Source: Nonomuraea sp. PA05 (lineage in GTDB: Bacteria; Actinomycetota; Actinomycetes; Streptosporangiales; Streptosporangiaceae). From it: a stretch of 64,000 nt of DNA. This document shows, piece after piece, positions 53,068-61,742 of this stretch. Location: positions 248,001-312,000 of the forward strand of contig NZ_VSEY01000007.1 in the NCBI RefSeq assembly GCF_008086045.1, written 5' to 3'. Below the pieces are notes generated by a model. That model was given only the letters and a program-made list of their open reading frames with translations, was not told the origin of the DNA and ran no database searches. How positions within the stretch are numbered: the first letter of the stretch is position 1; every line of letters starts with the position of its first letter. The translations under genes were made by a program, and so were the position numbers.

Positions 53068-53645
53068 CCGGGCACCCCGAAGGCACAGGAGGCGCAGCGG
53101 GCAGGCCCCGCCGGCGCCTCTTCGCCGTCCTCGTGGCGCTGGCGGCCGTGATCTACGCGGCCGACCTCGCCACCAAGACGCTGGTGCTGCGCACGCTGGA
53201 GGGTGAGCCGCCGCACGTCGTCATCCCGGGGGTCCTGCAGTTCCGGGTGATCTTCAACTCGGGCGCGGCGTTCAGCATCGGCACGGGGATGACGTTCATC
53301 TTCACCTTCATCGCGGCCGGCGTGGTCGTGGCGATCGTGCGTACGGCGCGCAAGCTCGGCAGCAGGTCCTGGGCCGTCACGCTCGGCCTCCTGCTGGGCG
53401 GCGCGACCGGCAACCTCACCGACAGGCTGCTGCGCTACCCCTCGGGGTTCGGGCGCTCCTCGCAGCTCCAGGGGCACGTCGTCGACTTCATCGAGGTGCT
53501 GCCGGGCAACTTCCCGGTCATCGACTACTTCCCCGTCTTCAACATCGCCGACTCGGCGATCGTCTGCGGCGGCATCCTGGCGGTGTTCCTGGCCTGGCGC
53601 AACGTGCAGATCGACGGGTCCAGGGAGGTGGCCAAGGATGACTGA
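53031..53645 (+). CDS. lspA: Lipoprotein signal peptidase LspA
   Basis: 204 residues with four TM helices. It cleaves the signal peptide of diacylglyceryl-modified prolipoproteins. Catalytic aspartates lie in [12 protein letters not shown] and [22 protein letters not shown] and HVVDFIEV are also conserved. The start is uncertain: GTG 53031 (GAGGG 6 nt upstream) overlaps traR by 37 nt, and no other start is available between it and TM1, because GTA occupies the position after the traR stop. Overlaps rluD by 8 nt. Confidence 0.93.
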   Translation: MRGLQAEGGAPVTGHPEGTGGAAGRPRRRLFAVLVALAAVIYAADLATKTLVLRTLEGEPPHVVIPGVLQFRVIFNSGAAFSIGTGMTFIFTFIAAGVVVAIVRTARKLGSRSWAVTLGLLLGGATGNLTDRLLRYPSGFGRSSQLQGHVVDFIEVLPGNFPVIDYFPVFNIADSAIVCGGILAVFLAWRNVQIDGSREVAKDD

Positions 53646-54567
53646 GCAGCGCAGCCTGCCGGTGCCCGACGGGCTGGAGGGCGAGCGGCTCGACGCCGCG
53701 CTCTCGCGCCTGTTCGGCTTCTCCCGCACCCGCGCCGCCGAGCTGATCACAGCCGGCGAGGTGCTGGTCGACGGCCGCCAGCCGGCCAAGTCGGACCGCG
53801 TGCACGCGGGCGCGTGGCTGGACGTCACCCTGCCGCCGCCGGTCACCACCCCCATGCCGGTGGCTGAGCCGGTGCCCGGCATGTCCATCGTGTACGAGGA
53901 CGACGACATCATCGTGGTCAACAAGCCCATCGGGGTGGCGGCGCACCCCACCGTCGGCTGGACGGGCCCCACCGTGATCGGCGGGCTGCTCGGCGCCGGG
54001 CACACGATCGCGACCAGCGGCGCCGCCGAGCGCCAGGGCATCGTGCACCGGCTCGACGCCAACACCACCGGCGCGATGGCGGTGGCCAAGAGCGAGCACG
54101 CCTACTCGCACCTCAAGCGCGCCTTCAAGGAGCGCACGGTCGACAAGCGCTACCACGCGCTGGTGCAGGGGCATCCCGACCCGTTCAGGGGCACGGTCGA
54201 CGCGCCCATCGACCGGCACCCGGCCGGCGACGGCCGGTTCGCGGTGGTGGCGGGGGGCAAGCCGTCCGTGACGCACTACGACACGGTCGAGGCGTTCAGG
54301 GCCGCGTCGCTGCTGGACATCAAGCTGGAGACCGGGCGCACCCACCAGATCAGGGTGCACATGTCGGCGCTGCGCCACCCGTGCGTCGGCGACCTGCTGT
54401 ACGGCGCCGACCCGACGCTCGCGGCCCGGCTCGGGGTCACCCGGCAGTGGCTGCACGCGGTGGCGCTCGGTTTCGAGCACCCCTCGTCCGGCGAGTGGAT
54501 GTCGTTCAGCACCGACTACCCGCAGGACCTGCAGAAGGCGCTCGACATCGTGCGCGCGGAGTCCTGA
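53638..54567 (+). CDS. RluA-family 23S rRNA pseudouridine synthase (RluD-like)
   Basis: 309 residues: N-terminal S4 RNA-binding domain ([21 protein letters not shown]) and the RluA catalytic domain with the nucleophilic Asp in [11 protein letters not shown], plus [12 protein letters not shown] and [11 protein letters not shown]. lspA-rluD order is conserved across many bacteria. Target most likely 23S rRNA helix 69, by family. ATG 53638. Faces the kinase gene tail to tail with only 6 nt between the stops. Confidence 0.93.
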   Translation: MTEQRSLPVPDGLEGERLDAALSRLFGFSRTRAAELITAGEVLVDGRQPAKSDRVHAGAWLDVTLPPPVTTPMPVAEPVPGMSIVYEDDDIIVVNKPIGVAAHPTVGWTGPTVIGGLLGAGHTIATSGAAERQGIVHRLDANTTGAMAVAKSEHAYSHLKRAFKERTVDKRYHALVQGHPDPFRGTVDAPIDRHPAGDGRFAVVAGGKPSVTHYDTVEAFRAASLLDIKLETGRTHQIRVHMSALRHPCVGDLLYGADPTLAARLGVTRQWLHAVALGFEHPSSGEWMSFSTDYPQDLQKALDIVRAES

Positions 54568-54573
54568 GCCCGC

Positions 54574-55902
54574 TCAGGCGGACCTGCTCCCCTTCTTGAC
54601 CTTCTTGTCCTTGCCCGCCGCCCGGCCGTTGCTCGCCCCCTCGACCTGGCCGGGGGTGCGGGCGGTGCTCTCCTTCTTGGTCTTGGTCGGCTCCGGCTCC
54701 CCTGTGGGGCTCTTCTGCTTGCCCGAGGGCGACGGGCTGCGCGGCTGCTCGCGGGTCGGCGGCGGGGTGCTGCGCGGCGGCGGAGCGGTGCTGCGGGGGG
54801 AGACCTGCTGGGGTGAGGCGGCGCTCTCCTCCGGCTGGGTGGTCTTCAGCTCAGGGGTGGGGGATTCGTACACGGTCGTGGCCTTGGTGGTCACGACGGC
54901 GGGCAACTGGGTGGGGGTGACCGCCTCCTGAGGGCGCTGCGACCACCAAGCCGCGCCCCCGGTGACCAGCCCGACGGCGAGCGCGCCGCCGGCGATCGCG
55001 GCCAGCGGCAGCAGGCGCCGCCGGGTCCGCCAGGGCGGCGTCGCCGCGGGCACGGTGACGGGGCCGGTCCGCTCGGGCGCGCCGCCCGTCATGATCGTGG
55101 CCAGGCGCCGCTCGGCCTCGTCCAGCGACATGCGTTCCGCGGGGTCCTTGCGCAGCAACCCGAGCAGGACGGGGGCGAGCACGCCCGCGCGGGCCAGCGG
55201 GCGCGGCTCCGCGTGCATGACGGCGCCCAGCGTGGCCAGGGCGCTGTCCCGCTGGAAGGGGGAGTGGCCCTCGACGGCCAGGTACAGCGTCACGCCCAGC
55301 GACCACATGTCGGAGGCGGGGCTGGCCCGGCCGCCTGCCGCGCGTTCCGGCGCCATGAAGGCGGGGGTGCCGACCAGGATGCCCGTCCGCGTGACGGGCG
55401 CCTCGTCCTCCGTGGTGGCGATGCCGAAGTCGGTGAGCACCGCGCGGCCGTCCTCGGTGAGCAGCACGTTGTCGGGCTTGACGTCGCGGTGCAGCACGCC
55501 CGCCGCGTGCGCCGCGCGCAGCGCCTCCAGGAGCTGTAACCCGATCGCGGCGGCCCGCGCGGGCGGCATGGGGCCGTCCTCGCGGATCAGCGCCCCCAGC
55601 GTGCGCGAGTGCACGAGCTGCATGACGATCCACGGATGGCCGCGCTCCTCCAGCACGTCGTAGACCGTGGCCACGCCGGGGTGCGCCACCCGGCCCGCGG
55701 CCCTGGCCTCGCGGAAGGTCCGCACGGCGAACTCGTCGCGCTCCAGCTCCGTCAGGTTGGGCGGCGGCAGCACCTCCTTGACGGCCACGTCCCGGCCGAG
55801 CACCTCGTCATGGGCATGCCACACCATGCCCATGCCGCCCTTGCCGATCGTTCTGAGCAGCCGATACCGCCCACCGACCATCAACCCAGCTGAATCGGAC
55901 AT
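54574..55902 (-). CDS. Ser/Thr protein kinase, PknB-like, with Lys-rich extracellular tail
   Basis: 442 residues. All kinase motifs are intact: glycine loop IGKGGMGMVW, VAVKEV, HRDVKPDN, TDFGIA and MAPERA. After the kinase domain (about 265 residues) comes a TM helix (about 295-316) and an extracellular part made of Pro/Thr/Ser sequence ending in a Lys-rich tail (GKDKKVKKGSRSA), with no folded sensor domain. ATG 55902 lies 9 nt after the azlD stop, so it is probably the last gene of the kinase-araC-azlCD array. Confidence 0.93.
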   Translation of the reverse strand: MSDSAGLMVGGRYRLLRTIGKGGMGMVWHAHDEVLGRDVAVKEVLPPPNLTELERDEFAVRTFREARAAGRVAHPGVATVYDVLEERGHPWIVMQLVHSRTLGALIREDGPMPPARAAAIGLQLLEALRAAHAAGVLHRDVKPDNVLLTEDGRAVLTDFGIATTEDEAPVTRTGILVGTPAFMAPERAAGGRASPASDMWSLGVTLYLAVEGHSPFQRDSALATLGAVMHAEPRPLARAGVLAPVLLGLLRKDPAERMSLDEAERRLATIMTGGAPERTGPVTVPAATPPWRTRRRLLPLAAIAGGALAVGLVTGGAAWWSQRPQEAVTPTQLPAVVTTKATTVYESPTPELKTTQPEESAASPQQVSPRSTAPPPRSTPPPTREQPRSPSPSGKQKSPTGEPEPTKTKKESTARTPGQVEGASNGRAAGKDKKVKKGSRSA

Positions 55903-55911
55903 GCACGGCGA

Positions 55912-56223
55912 CTACCCAAGAAGCATCCGGGCAAGCGCGGTCACCACGGCGGCCGACGCCAGCACGACGAGGAACGGCGCCCGCAGCAGCAGCGCGACCA
56001 CCGCCGCCCCGAGCCCGGCCGTCCTGGCCGGGTCGAAGCTCAGCCCGCCCTGCGCCGTGAACGTCTGCACCGCGATCAGCGCCGCCAGCAGCGCCACCGG
56101 CACCAGCTCAGCGAACCTGCGCACCCCCGGATGGTCCAGCACCCGCCGGGGCGCGGCCAGCCCCGCCAGCTTCAGCGCGTAGCAGCCCGCGCAGACGGCC
56201 GCGATCGCCCACCACAACGTCAT
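55912..56223 (-). CDS. azlD: AzlD-family branched-chain amino acid transport subunit
   Basis: 103 residues with four short hydrophobic helices (LWWAIAAVCAGCYALKLAGL, PVALLAALIAVQTF), the AzlD layout. AzlC and AzlD together form an exporter for branched-chain amino acids or their analogues. ATG 56223 overlaps azlC by 4 nt. The longer frame to 56757 is the antiparallel-frame shadow of azlC. Confidence 0.9.
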   Translation of the reverse strand: MTLWWAIAAVCAGCYALKLAGLAAPRRVLDHPGVRRFAELVPVALLAALIAVQTFTAQGGLSFDPARTAGLGAAVVALLLRAPFLVVLASAAVVTALARMLLG

Positions 56224-56882
56224 CGCACCATCACCACCACGACCGCCACGGCCGACAGCAGCACAGGGACCCCGGGGGGCAGGAACGGGGTGGCGCACAG
56301 CGCGATCACCGCCGCCCCCGCCGCGAGCCGGCGCAGCTCCGCGCTGCCGGCCAGGCGCGGCCACAGGATGGCCAGGAACGCGACGGGCCCGACCACGTCC
56401 AGCCCCAGCACGCCGGGGTCGCCCAGGAACGAGGTGCCGTACGCGCCGGCCAGCGTGGTGAGGTTCCACGCGACGTAGAGGCTGGCGAACGTGGTCACGA
56501 AGCCCGTGCGGGCCGCCCGGGGGGTCGGCTGGGCCATGGTGACGGCGGTGGTCTCGTCGATGACGCCGTGGGCGGCCAGCAGCCGGCGCGGCCCGCGTAC
56601 CCGCAGCAGGTCGGCCATGCGCAGGCCGTAGAGCGTGTTGCGGCCGCCCAGCAGCAGCGCGCCGAGCGTGGCGGCCAGCAGGTCGCCGCCGGCGCCGACG
56701 GCGCCCGCCAGCGCGAACTGGGAGGCGCCCGTGAACGCCAGCAGGCTCAGCACGCACGCCTGCGGCACGGACAGGCCCGCGGTCACCGCCGCGGCGCCGA
56801 AGGCGATCCCGGACAGCCCCACGGCCAGCCCCACGCCGAGACCGTCCCGCACGGCGGCGGAACGGGAGGTCGTCTCTTCCAT
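56220..56882 (-). CDS. azlC: AzlC-family branched-chain amino acid permease
   Basis: 220 residues, about six TM helices. AzlC signatures: GIAFGAAAVTAGLSVPQACVLS, FTGASQFALAGAVGAGG, ALLLGGRNTLYGLRMA and HGVIDETTAV. Partner of AzlD. Located 11 nt downstream of the AraC gene stop, so it is likely controlled with or by that regulator. Confidence 0.93.
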   Translation of the reverse strand: MEETTSRSAAVRDGLGVGLAVGLSGIAFGAAAVTAGLSVPQACVLSLLAFTGASQFALAGAVGAGGDLLAATLGALLLGGRNTLYGLRMADLLRVRGPRRLLAAHGVIDETTAVTMAQPTPRAARTGFVTTFASLYVAWNLTTLAGAYGTSFLGDPGVLGLDVVGPVAFLAILWPRLAGSAELRRLAAGAAVIALCATPFLPPGVPVLLSAVAVVVVMVR

Positions 56883-56893
56883 GCCGCCCGAGG

Positions 56894-57736
56894 CTAGACG
56901 CTGGGTGAATCGTCCGTCTTGTACGTTCCTGCAGCGCGCTGATACGCGGCGGGCGGAACGCCCACGATGCGCTTGAAGTGACGGCTCAGATGGGCCTGAT
57001 CGGTGAACCCCACCTCGGCGGCCACCCGCGCGGGCCGCACGCCGGACTGCAGCAGGCGCCGCGCCTGCCGCACCCGCAGCGAGGTCAGGTACGCGTGCGG
57101 CGGCAGCCCCGTCGCCGCCTTGAACGCCCGCAGCAGCGCGAACGGCCGCGCCCCCACCGCCCCGGCCAGGTCCTCCAGCGTCGGCGGATCCACCAGGCTC
57201 TCGTGCAGCAGGTCGAGCGCCGCGCGCACCGCCCGCCTGCCCTCCGCCGGCAGCACCGTGGCCGGCCGCGGCGCGGCGTGCCGCGTCACCAGCCGGGCGA
57301 ACAGCGTGCGGCTCAGCGTCGAGGCCGCCAGCGCGTCACCGCGCTCCGCCGCCTCGTGCGCCCCCGCCAGCAGCGCCGCCACCTGGTCGTCGCGCACCAC
57401 CTGCCGGGGGAAGAACGGCGTCCCGTACGGCGCGCCCAGCTCCGCCGCGATCCCGCGCACCGCCTCGATCGACGGATAGAGCATCCGGTACGCCCACCCG
57501 CCCGGCACGCCCGCCTGACCCGTGTGCACGGAGTCGGGGTTCACCAGCACCAGCTCGCCCGCCGCCGCCCGGTGCAGCGTGCCCCGGTAGTCGAACTCCT
57601 CCACGCCCGAGACGATCAGGCCGATCGCGTAGCCGTCGTGCACGTGCCTGGAGAAGCGGTGGGTGACGTACCGGGCCTTGAGCAGGTCCGTCTCCGGCAC
57701 CGCCGGGTGCCGCCAGAACCGGGCCTGCTCCTTCAC
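56894..57736 (-). CDS. AraC-family transcriptional regulator
   Basis: 280 residues: an N-terminal cupin effector domain (RFSRHVHDGYAIGLIVSG, GELVLVNPDSVHTG) and a C-terminal double helix-turn-helix (LEDLAGAVGARPFALLRAF, RPARVAAEVGFTDQAHLSRHF, VGVPPAAYQR). AraC/AzlC/AzlD neighbours are common, where the regulator controls the exporter. What is unusual is that its GTG 57736 overlaps the stop of the upstream kinase (GTGA), so its synthesis is coupled to that of the kinase. Confidence 0.92.
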   Translation of the reverse strand: MKEQARFWRHPAVPETDLLKARYVTHRFSRHVHDGYAIGLIVSGVEEFDYRGTLHRAAAGELVLVNPDSVHTGQAGVPGGWAYRMLYPSIEAVRGIAAELGAPYGTPFFPRQVVRDDQVAALLAGAHEAAERGDALAASTLSRTLFARLVTRHAAPRPATVLPAEGRRAVRAALDLLHESLVDPPTLEDLAGAVGARPFALLRAFKAATGLPPHAYLTSLRVRQARRLLQSGVRPARVAAEVGFTDQAHLSRHFKRIVGVPPAAYQRAAGTYKTDDSPSV

Positions 57737-59469
57737 AGCGGCTTGAACGTCTTGAGGAACGCGGTGAAGTAGTGGCGGTCGCCGGCCCAGCTCGACTGCG
57801 GGGTCTCCCAGTACAGCGCGTACGGGCGGCCGTCCTCGGTGTGGAAGCCGCGGTTGATCACGTGGATCGTCCGGCCGTCGCGGAGCCGGGTGAACTCCCA
57901 GTCGGCCGCCTTGACGCCCAGGTAGCCGGTGGGGGTGATGCCGATCCGCTTGTAGCGCTGGAACTGGCCCTTGGCCTGGATCTCCTTCTCCAGGCCCAGC
58001 CAGTGCCGCTCCGGGTCGTCCCATGGGATGTCGGGGATGGTCCACTCGACGATCAGCGTGCCGGTGGTGCCGGGGCCCTTGAAGGTGATGCTGTCCCTGT
58101 CCGGGTTCTTCTGCGGCTGCCAGCGGTCGGGGACGGCGATCTGGAAGCGGCCCGCCGTACTGCGGTAGGAGCGCCAGCCCGCCGGGATCGCGGTGCGGGT
58201 GGGGCGTGGCGTGGCGGTCTTCGTGGGCTGCGTGGGTCCTGTGGTGGGCTCTGTGGTGGGCTCGCTGGTCGGGGTCGGGGTCGGGGTGGCGGTCGTCCAG
58301 CGGTCGGACAGCAGTACGCCGCCCGTGCCCAGCACCGCTACGGCGGCCAGCGCGACGGCACTGCCGATCCACACCGCCTTGCGGCGTCCGCGCCCGGGCT
58401 TGCCCTGGTGCTCGGGCATGGTGGTGTGGGGGGCGCCGCCGCCGGGGTGGGTGCCGCCGGCCGTCTGCCAGGAGCCCGCGCCGCTTCCGCGCCGGTCGGT
58501 GCCCGGGTCCTGCTGCCAGGGCAGTGGCGGTGTGCCGGGCCCGCCGATGGGCGTGGAGGCGTGGGGTGCGGGGGCGTGGGGCGCGGAGGTGTGGGGTGCG
58601 GAGGCGTAAGGGCCGGGGATCGGGGGCGCGGCGGTCGGTGGGGCGGGTGTGCCGGTGGCCGGTGTGTGCGGGGCGGAGGCGGCCTCGTACAGGAGCCCGG
58701 CGGCCTCGGCGGCGGGCAGCCGCGCGCCCGGGTCGCGGCGCAGCAGCCCCATGATGACCGGCTCCAGGACCCCGGCCCGCACCGGCGGCTCGGGCTCGTC
58801 GCGCAGCACCGCCGCCACCGTCGCGGCCCACGAGTCGCGCTTGAACGGCGGCCGGCCCTCCACCGCCGCGTACAGGGTGGCGCCCAGCGACCACAGGTCG
58901 GACTCGGGCCTGGCCGGGTCGCCGTTCAGCCGCTCGGGCGGCATGTACGCGGGCGTCCCGACGAGGCCGCCCGTCGCCGTCAGCCCAGCCTCGGTCTCCA
59001 TCGAGGCGATCCCGAAGTCGGTGAGCACGACGCGGCCGTCGTCGGCGAGCAGCACGTTCTCGGGCTTGACGTCACGGTGCAGCACCCCGGTGGCGTGCGC
59101 GGCGCGCAGCGCGTCGAGCACCCGGCCGCCGATCACCGCGGCCTGGGCGGGCCGCAGCGGCCCGCTCTCGCCGATCACCTGCGCCAGCGACCGCGAGCGG
59201 ACGAGCTGCATCACGATCCACGGCCGGCCGTCCTCCTCCACGACGTCGTGGATGACGACGACCGACGGGTGGTCGAGACGCCCGGCCGCCCTGGCCTCCC
59301 TGATGGTCCTGCGGTTGAGCTCGGCCCGCTTGGCGTCGCCGACGCCCGTGTAGCGGACCTCCTTGATCGCCACCGTGCGGTCGAGCAGCTCGTCGTAGGC
59401 ACGCCAGACGACGCCCATCCCGCCCTCCCCGAGCGGCTCGATGAGGCGATAGCGGTTGCTGACGTGCAC
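57733..59469 (-). CDS. Ser/Thr protein kinase with extracellular sensor-like domain (copy 2)
   Basis: 578 residues. Kinase domain intact: LGEGGMGVVW, VAIKEV, HRDVKPEN, TDFGIA and the PPERL variant of APE. A Pro/Thr/His-rich juxtamembrane stretch, a TM helix (about 361-383), a (TP)n linker and an extracellular domain of about 140 residues follow (WRSYRSTAGRFQIAVPDRW to YFTAFLKTFKPL). That domain resembles the one in the kinase encoded directly upstream. Start GTG 59469 has no ribosome site; TAGGCT (59482-59477) ends 7 nt before it, so it may also have its own leaderless promoter. Confidence 0.93.
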   Translation of the reverse strand: MHVSNRYRLIEPLGEGGMGVVWRAYDELLDRTVAIKEVRYTGVGDAKRAELNRRTIREARAAGRLDHPSVVVIHDVVEEDGRPWIVMQLVRSRSLAQVIGESGPLRPAQAAVIGGRVLDALRAAHATGVLHRDVKPENVLLADDGRVVLTDFGIASMETEAGLTATGGLVGTPAYMPPERLNGDPARPESDLWSLGATLYAAVEGRPPFKRDSWAATVAAVLRDEPEPPVRAGVLEPVIMGLLRRDPGARLPAAEAAGLLYEAASAPHTPATGTPAPPTAAPPIPGPYASAPHTSAPHAPAPHASTPIGGPGTPPLPWQQDPGTDRRGSGAGSWQTAGGTHPGGGAPHTTMPEHQGKPGRGRRKAVWIGSAVALAAVAVLGTGGVLLSDRWTTATPTPTPTSEPTTEPTTGPTQPTKTATPRPTRTAIPAGWRSYRSTAGRFQIAVPDRWQPQKNPDRDSITFKGPGTTGTLIVEWTIPDIPWDDPERHWLGLEKEIQAKGQFQRYKRIGITPTGYLGVKAADWEFTRLRDGRTIHVINRGFHTEDGRPYALYWETPQSSWAGDRHYFTAFLKTFKPL

Positions 59470-59483
59470 GCCGCGCAGCCTAC

Positions 59484-61457
59484 CTACTCCGGCGGCACGA
59501 ACGTCGCGCAGAAGCCCTCGAAGAAGTCGTAGTCCTTCTTCCAGTGGCTGCTGAGCGTGTGCCAGTAGATGGCGTACGTCTTGCCGTTCTCGGCGACGAA
59601 GCCCCGGTAGCGGATGCGGCTCTTACCGGTGTTGGTGGGCCAGTAGAAGTCCCAGTCGGCGGCGGCCTCGCGGTAGTCGGCCTCCTTGATGTCGATCTTC
59701 TTGTAGCCGCCGTACTTGTCCTTGAGGCTGGGCTCCAGCTTCTTCCAGCCCTTCAGCGGGTCCTTGCCCAGCTTGGGCATCTCCTCGACGCGCACGTGCG
59801 CGTTGGGCGCCCCGCCCGGGCCCTTGAACTCGACCCAGCGGCCACCGCGCTGCCACTCGTCCCAGCCCTTGGGCAGGCCGATCTTGAAGCCGAGCTTGTC
59901 GGAGTGGTACTTCCAACCGGACGGCAACGGGTCCTTCTTGGTCTCCTCCGGCTTCGCGGTGGGTTCAGCGGTTGGCCCGGAGGAGGGCTCCGAGGAGGGC
60001 TCCGAGGAGGGCTCCGAGGTGGGTGAGGCGCTCGGTGGCGTCGTCGCCGGGGAGGCGGACGCGCTCGGCGGCGACTGGGACGGGCTCGCCGTGACGCCCG
60101 CCGCCCGCGCGCCGGCGCGCTGCGTCGTCTCGTCGGCGGGGGCCGAGTTCAGGCCGAGGTAGCCGCCCACGACCGCCACCAGCAGGACGGCCACGGCCGC
60201 CGCGATGACGATGGTGGGCCTGTTCTGGTGCTCCGGCTTCTTGCCCGCGTCCAGCGTGGACTCGGCGGGCGGCGTCGGCGGCGTCACCGTCGGCGTCTGG
60301 GGGATGCGGGCGCCGGTCTCCGGCATGGACTCCTGGGCGGAGGCGGCGAGGAGGTTCGGGTCGGTCGGGGTGTCGTCCTCGACCGGCTCGTAGGGCCGCC
60401 TGGCCTTGGCGACGCCGGGACGCTTCGGCCTGGCGGGAGGCGCGGCGGCGGGCGGCGCGGCCGACTGTGCCGCCGACTGTGCCGCCGACTGTGCTGCCGA
60501 TGGTGCCGCCGGTGGTGCGGCGGGGCGCCTCGGCTCGGCCTGGGCCGGCACGTGCAGCTCCTGCGCGGCGGGGAACTGCTTGGTGGGCGGCGAGACCGAC
60601 GGCCCGGTCGCGCCGGTGTCCGGCTCGGCGGCGATCATGTCGCGCAGCGCCCGGCGCAGCATGCGCTTGCTCTCCTCGTACGACAGGCGCTGCACCGGCT
60701 CCTTGACCAGCAGCCCGCTGATCACGTCGGCGAGCGGGCCCGCGTGCGTGGCCGGGTCGGGCTCGTCGGTGAGGACGGCGTGCATGGTCGCCAGCGCCAT
60801 CCCGCGCTCGTGCGGGGAGCGGCCCTCCACCGCCGTGTAGAGCGTGGCGCCCAGCGACCACAGGTCGGACTCGCGCCGCGCCGGCAGCCCCTTGAGCCGC
60901 TCGGGCGCGATGAACGCCGGAGTGCCCGCCAGGCCCGTCACGGTGAGCTGCGTCTCGGTCTCCAGCGTGGCGATGCCGAAGTCGGTGAGCACGACGCGGC
61001 CGTCGTCGGCCAGGAGCACGTTCTCGGGCTTGACGTCACGGTGCAGCACGCCCGCCTCGTGGGCGCGGTGCAGCGCGTCCAGGACGGCCAGGCCGATCTC
61101 GGCCACCCGCTTGGGCGGCAGCGGCCCGTCCTGCTTGATCACGGCGCCCAGCGACCGCGACTGGACGAGCTGCATGACGATCCAGGGACGATCGTCCTCC
61201 TCGATCACGTCGTGCACGACGATCACGTTCGGATGCTCGAACCTCGCCGCCGCTCTCGCCTCGCGCATCGTGCGCCGGTTCAGCAGCTGCACCTCTTCGC
61301 CCAGGGCGGCGGCGTACCTGACCTCCTTGACCGCGACCGTGCGGTCCAGGAGCTCGTCGTAGGCGCGCCAGACGATGCCCATCCCGCCCCTGCCGATGGG
61401 TTCCTGCAGCTGGTAGCGGCCGGCGATGCGGCGTCCGTCCTGCTTGCGATCCGACAT
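59484..61457 (-). CDS. Ser/Thr protein kinase with extracellular sensor-like domain (copy 1)
   Basis: 657 residues. Kinase domain intact: IGRGGMGIVW, VAVKEV, HRDVKPEN, TDFGIA and IAPERL. A long Ala/Pro/Gln linker with SAAQ repeats, a TM helix (about 414-436), a Ser/Pro/Glu-rich stalk with PSSE repeats, and an extracellular domain (WKYHSDKLGFKIGLPKGWDE to FFEGFCATFVPPE) follow. The domain end (RYRGFVAENGKTYAIYWHT) aligns with RGFHTEDGRPYALYWET in copy 2. ATG 61457 has GAGG 6 nt upstream; GTG 61499 in frame is less likely. First gene of the minus-strand array. Confidence 0.93.
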   Translation of the reverse strand: MSDRKQDGRRIAGRYQLQEPIGRGGMGIVWRAYDELLDRTVAVKEVRYAAALGEEVQLLNRRTMREARAAARFEHPNVIVVHDVIEEDDRPWIVMQLVQSRSLGAVIKQDGPLPPKRVAEIGLAVLDALHRAHEAGVLHRDVKPENVLLADDGRVVLTDFGIATLETETQLTVTGLAGTPAFIAPERLKGLPARRESDLWSLGATLYTAVEGRSPHERGMALATMHAVLTDEPDPATHAGPLADVISGLLVKEPVQRLSYEESKRMLRRALRDMIAAEPDTGATGPSVSPPTKQFPAAQELHVPAQAEPRRPAAPPAAPSAAQSAAQSAAQSAAPPAAAPPARPKRPGVAKARRPYEPVEDDTPTDPNLLAASAQESMPETGARIPQTPTVTPPTPPAESTLDAGKKPEHQNRPTIVIAAAVAVLLVAVVGGYLGLNSAPADETTQRAGARAAGVTASPSQSPPSASASPATTPPSASPTSEPSSEPSSEPSSGPTAEPTAKPEETKKDPLPSGWKYHSDKLGFKIGLPKGWDEWQRGGRWVEFKGPGGAPNAHVRVEEMPKLGKDPLKGWKKLEPSLKDKYGGYKKIDIKEADYREAAADWDFYWPTNTGKSRIRYRGFVAENGKTYAIYWHTLSSHWKKDYDFFEGFCATFVPPE

Positions 61458-61590
61458 CAACGGCCTCAAACCCTCCTCTAGGCCAAGAAATACTCTCACG
61501 GGCAGGGATCAACGGCGACTTGCCGGAAGGGCAGTCCGGCATGTGAGAAGCGCCGCCCAGCAGGTGGAGGCGGGGGTGTAGGGTCTATAT

Positions 61591-61650
61591 ATGACTTGTC
61601 GTCGCTACGCGTTTACCGAGCCGGCTCCGGGAGAGCCGGTCGTCAGCTAG
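61591..61650 (+). CDS. Attenuator leader peptide (19 residues)
   Basis: Short frame MTCRRYAFTEPAPGEPVVS, ATG 61591 to TAG 61650. Probably translated from a leaderless transcript, since a -10-like TAGGGT ends 6 nt before and no Shine-Dalgarno exists. Tyr (codon 6) and Phe (codon 8) lie near the start; ribosome pausing there when aromatic aminoacyl-tRNA is scarce would leave the following stem regions free. The single Tyr and Phe codons give limited sensitivity; Arg-Arg before them may also matter. Confidence 0.7.
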   Translation: MTCRRYAFTEPAPGEPVVS

Positions 61651-61671
61651 CGACCACCTGGAGTCGGCACG

Positions 61672-61699
61672 AGGCAGAGACAACCGTCTCTGCCTTTTT
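61672..61699 (+). terminator. Rho-independent terminator (attenuator)
   Basis: AGGCAGAGAC and GTCTCTGCCT form a perfect 10-bp stem with an ACC-type 4-nt loop, followed by TTTTT (61695-61699) and a further T-rich stretch. The only U-tailed intrinsic terminator in the window and located in a leader, before the gene. Confidence 0.9.
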
Positions 61700-61742
61700 C
61701 GTTTTCCGCCGGCTCCGGAGGCCGGCCGAGTGGGGAGTCGGG

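Larger units (their letters stand above)
61579..61699 (+). promoter_or_regulatory. Leader/attenuator with terminator before the aroQ-type gene
   Basis: TAGGGT (61579-61584) lies 6 nt before the ATG of a 19-codon leader peptide. Then come a hairpin CCGGCTC/GAGCCGG (61621-61639, within the leader peptide) and a classic intrinsic terminator, AGGCAGAGAC (61672-61681) paired with GTCTCTGCCT (61686-61695) and followed by a T-run. GCCGGCTCC (61620-61628) can alternatively pair with GGAGTCGGC (61660-61668). The arrangement is that of an amino-acid-responsive transcription attenuator. Confidence 0.85.
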
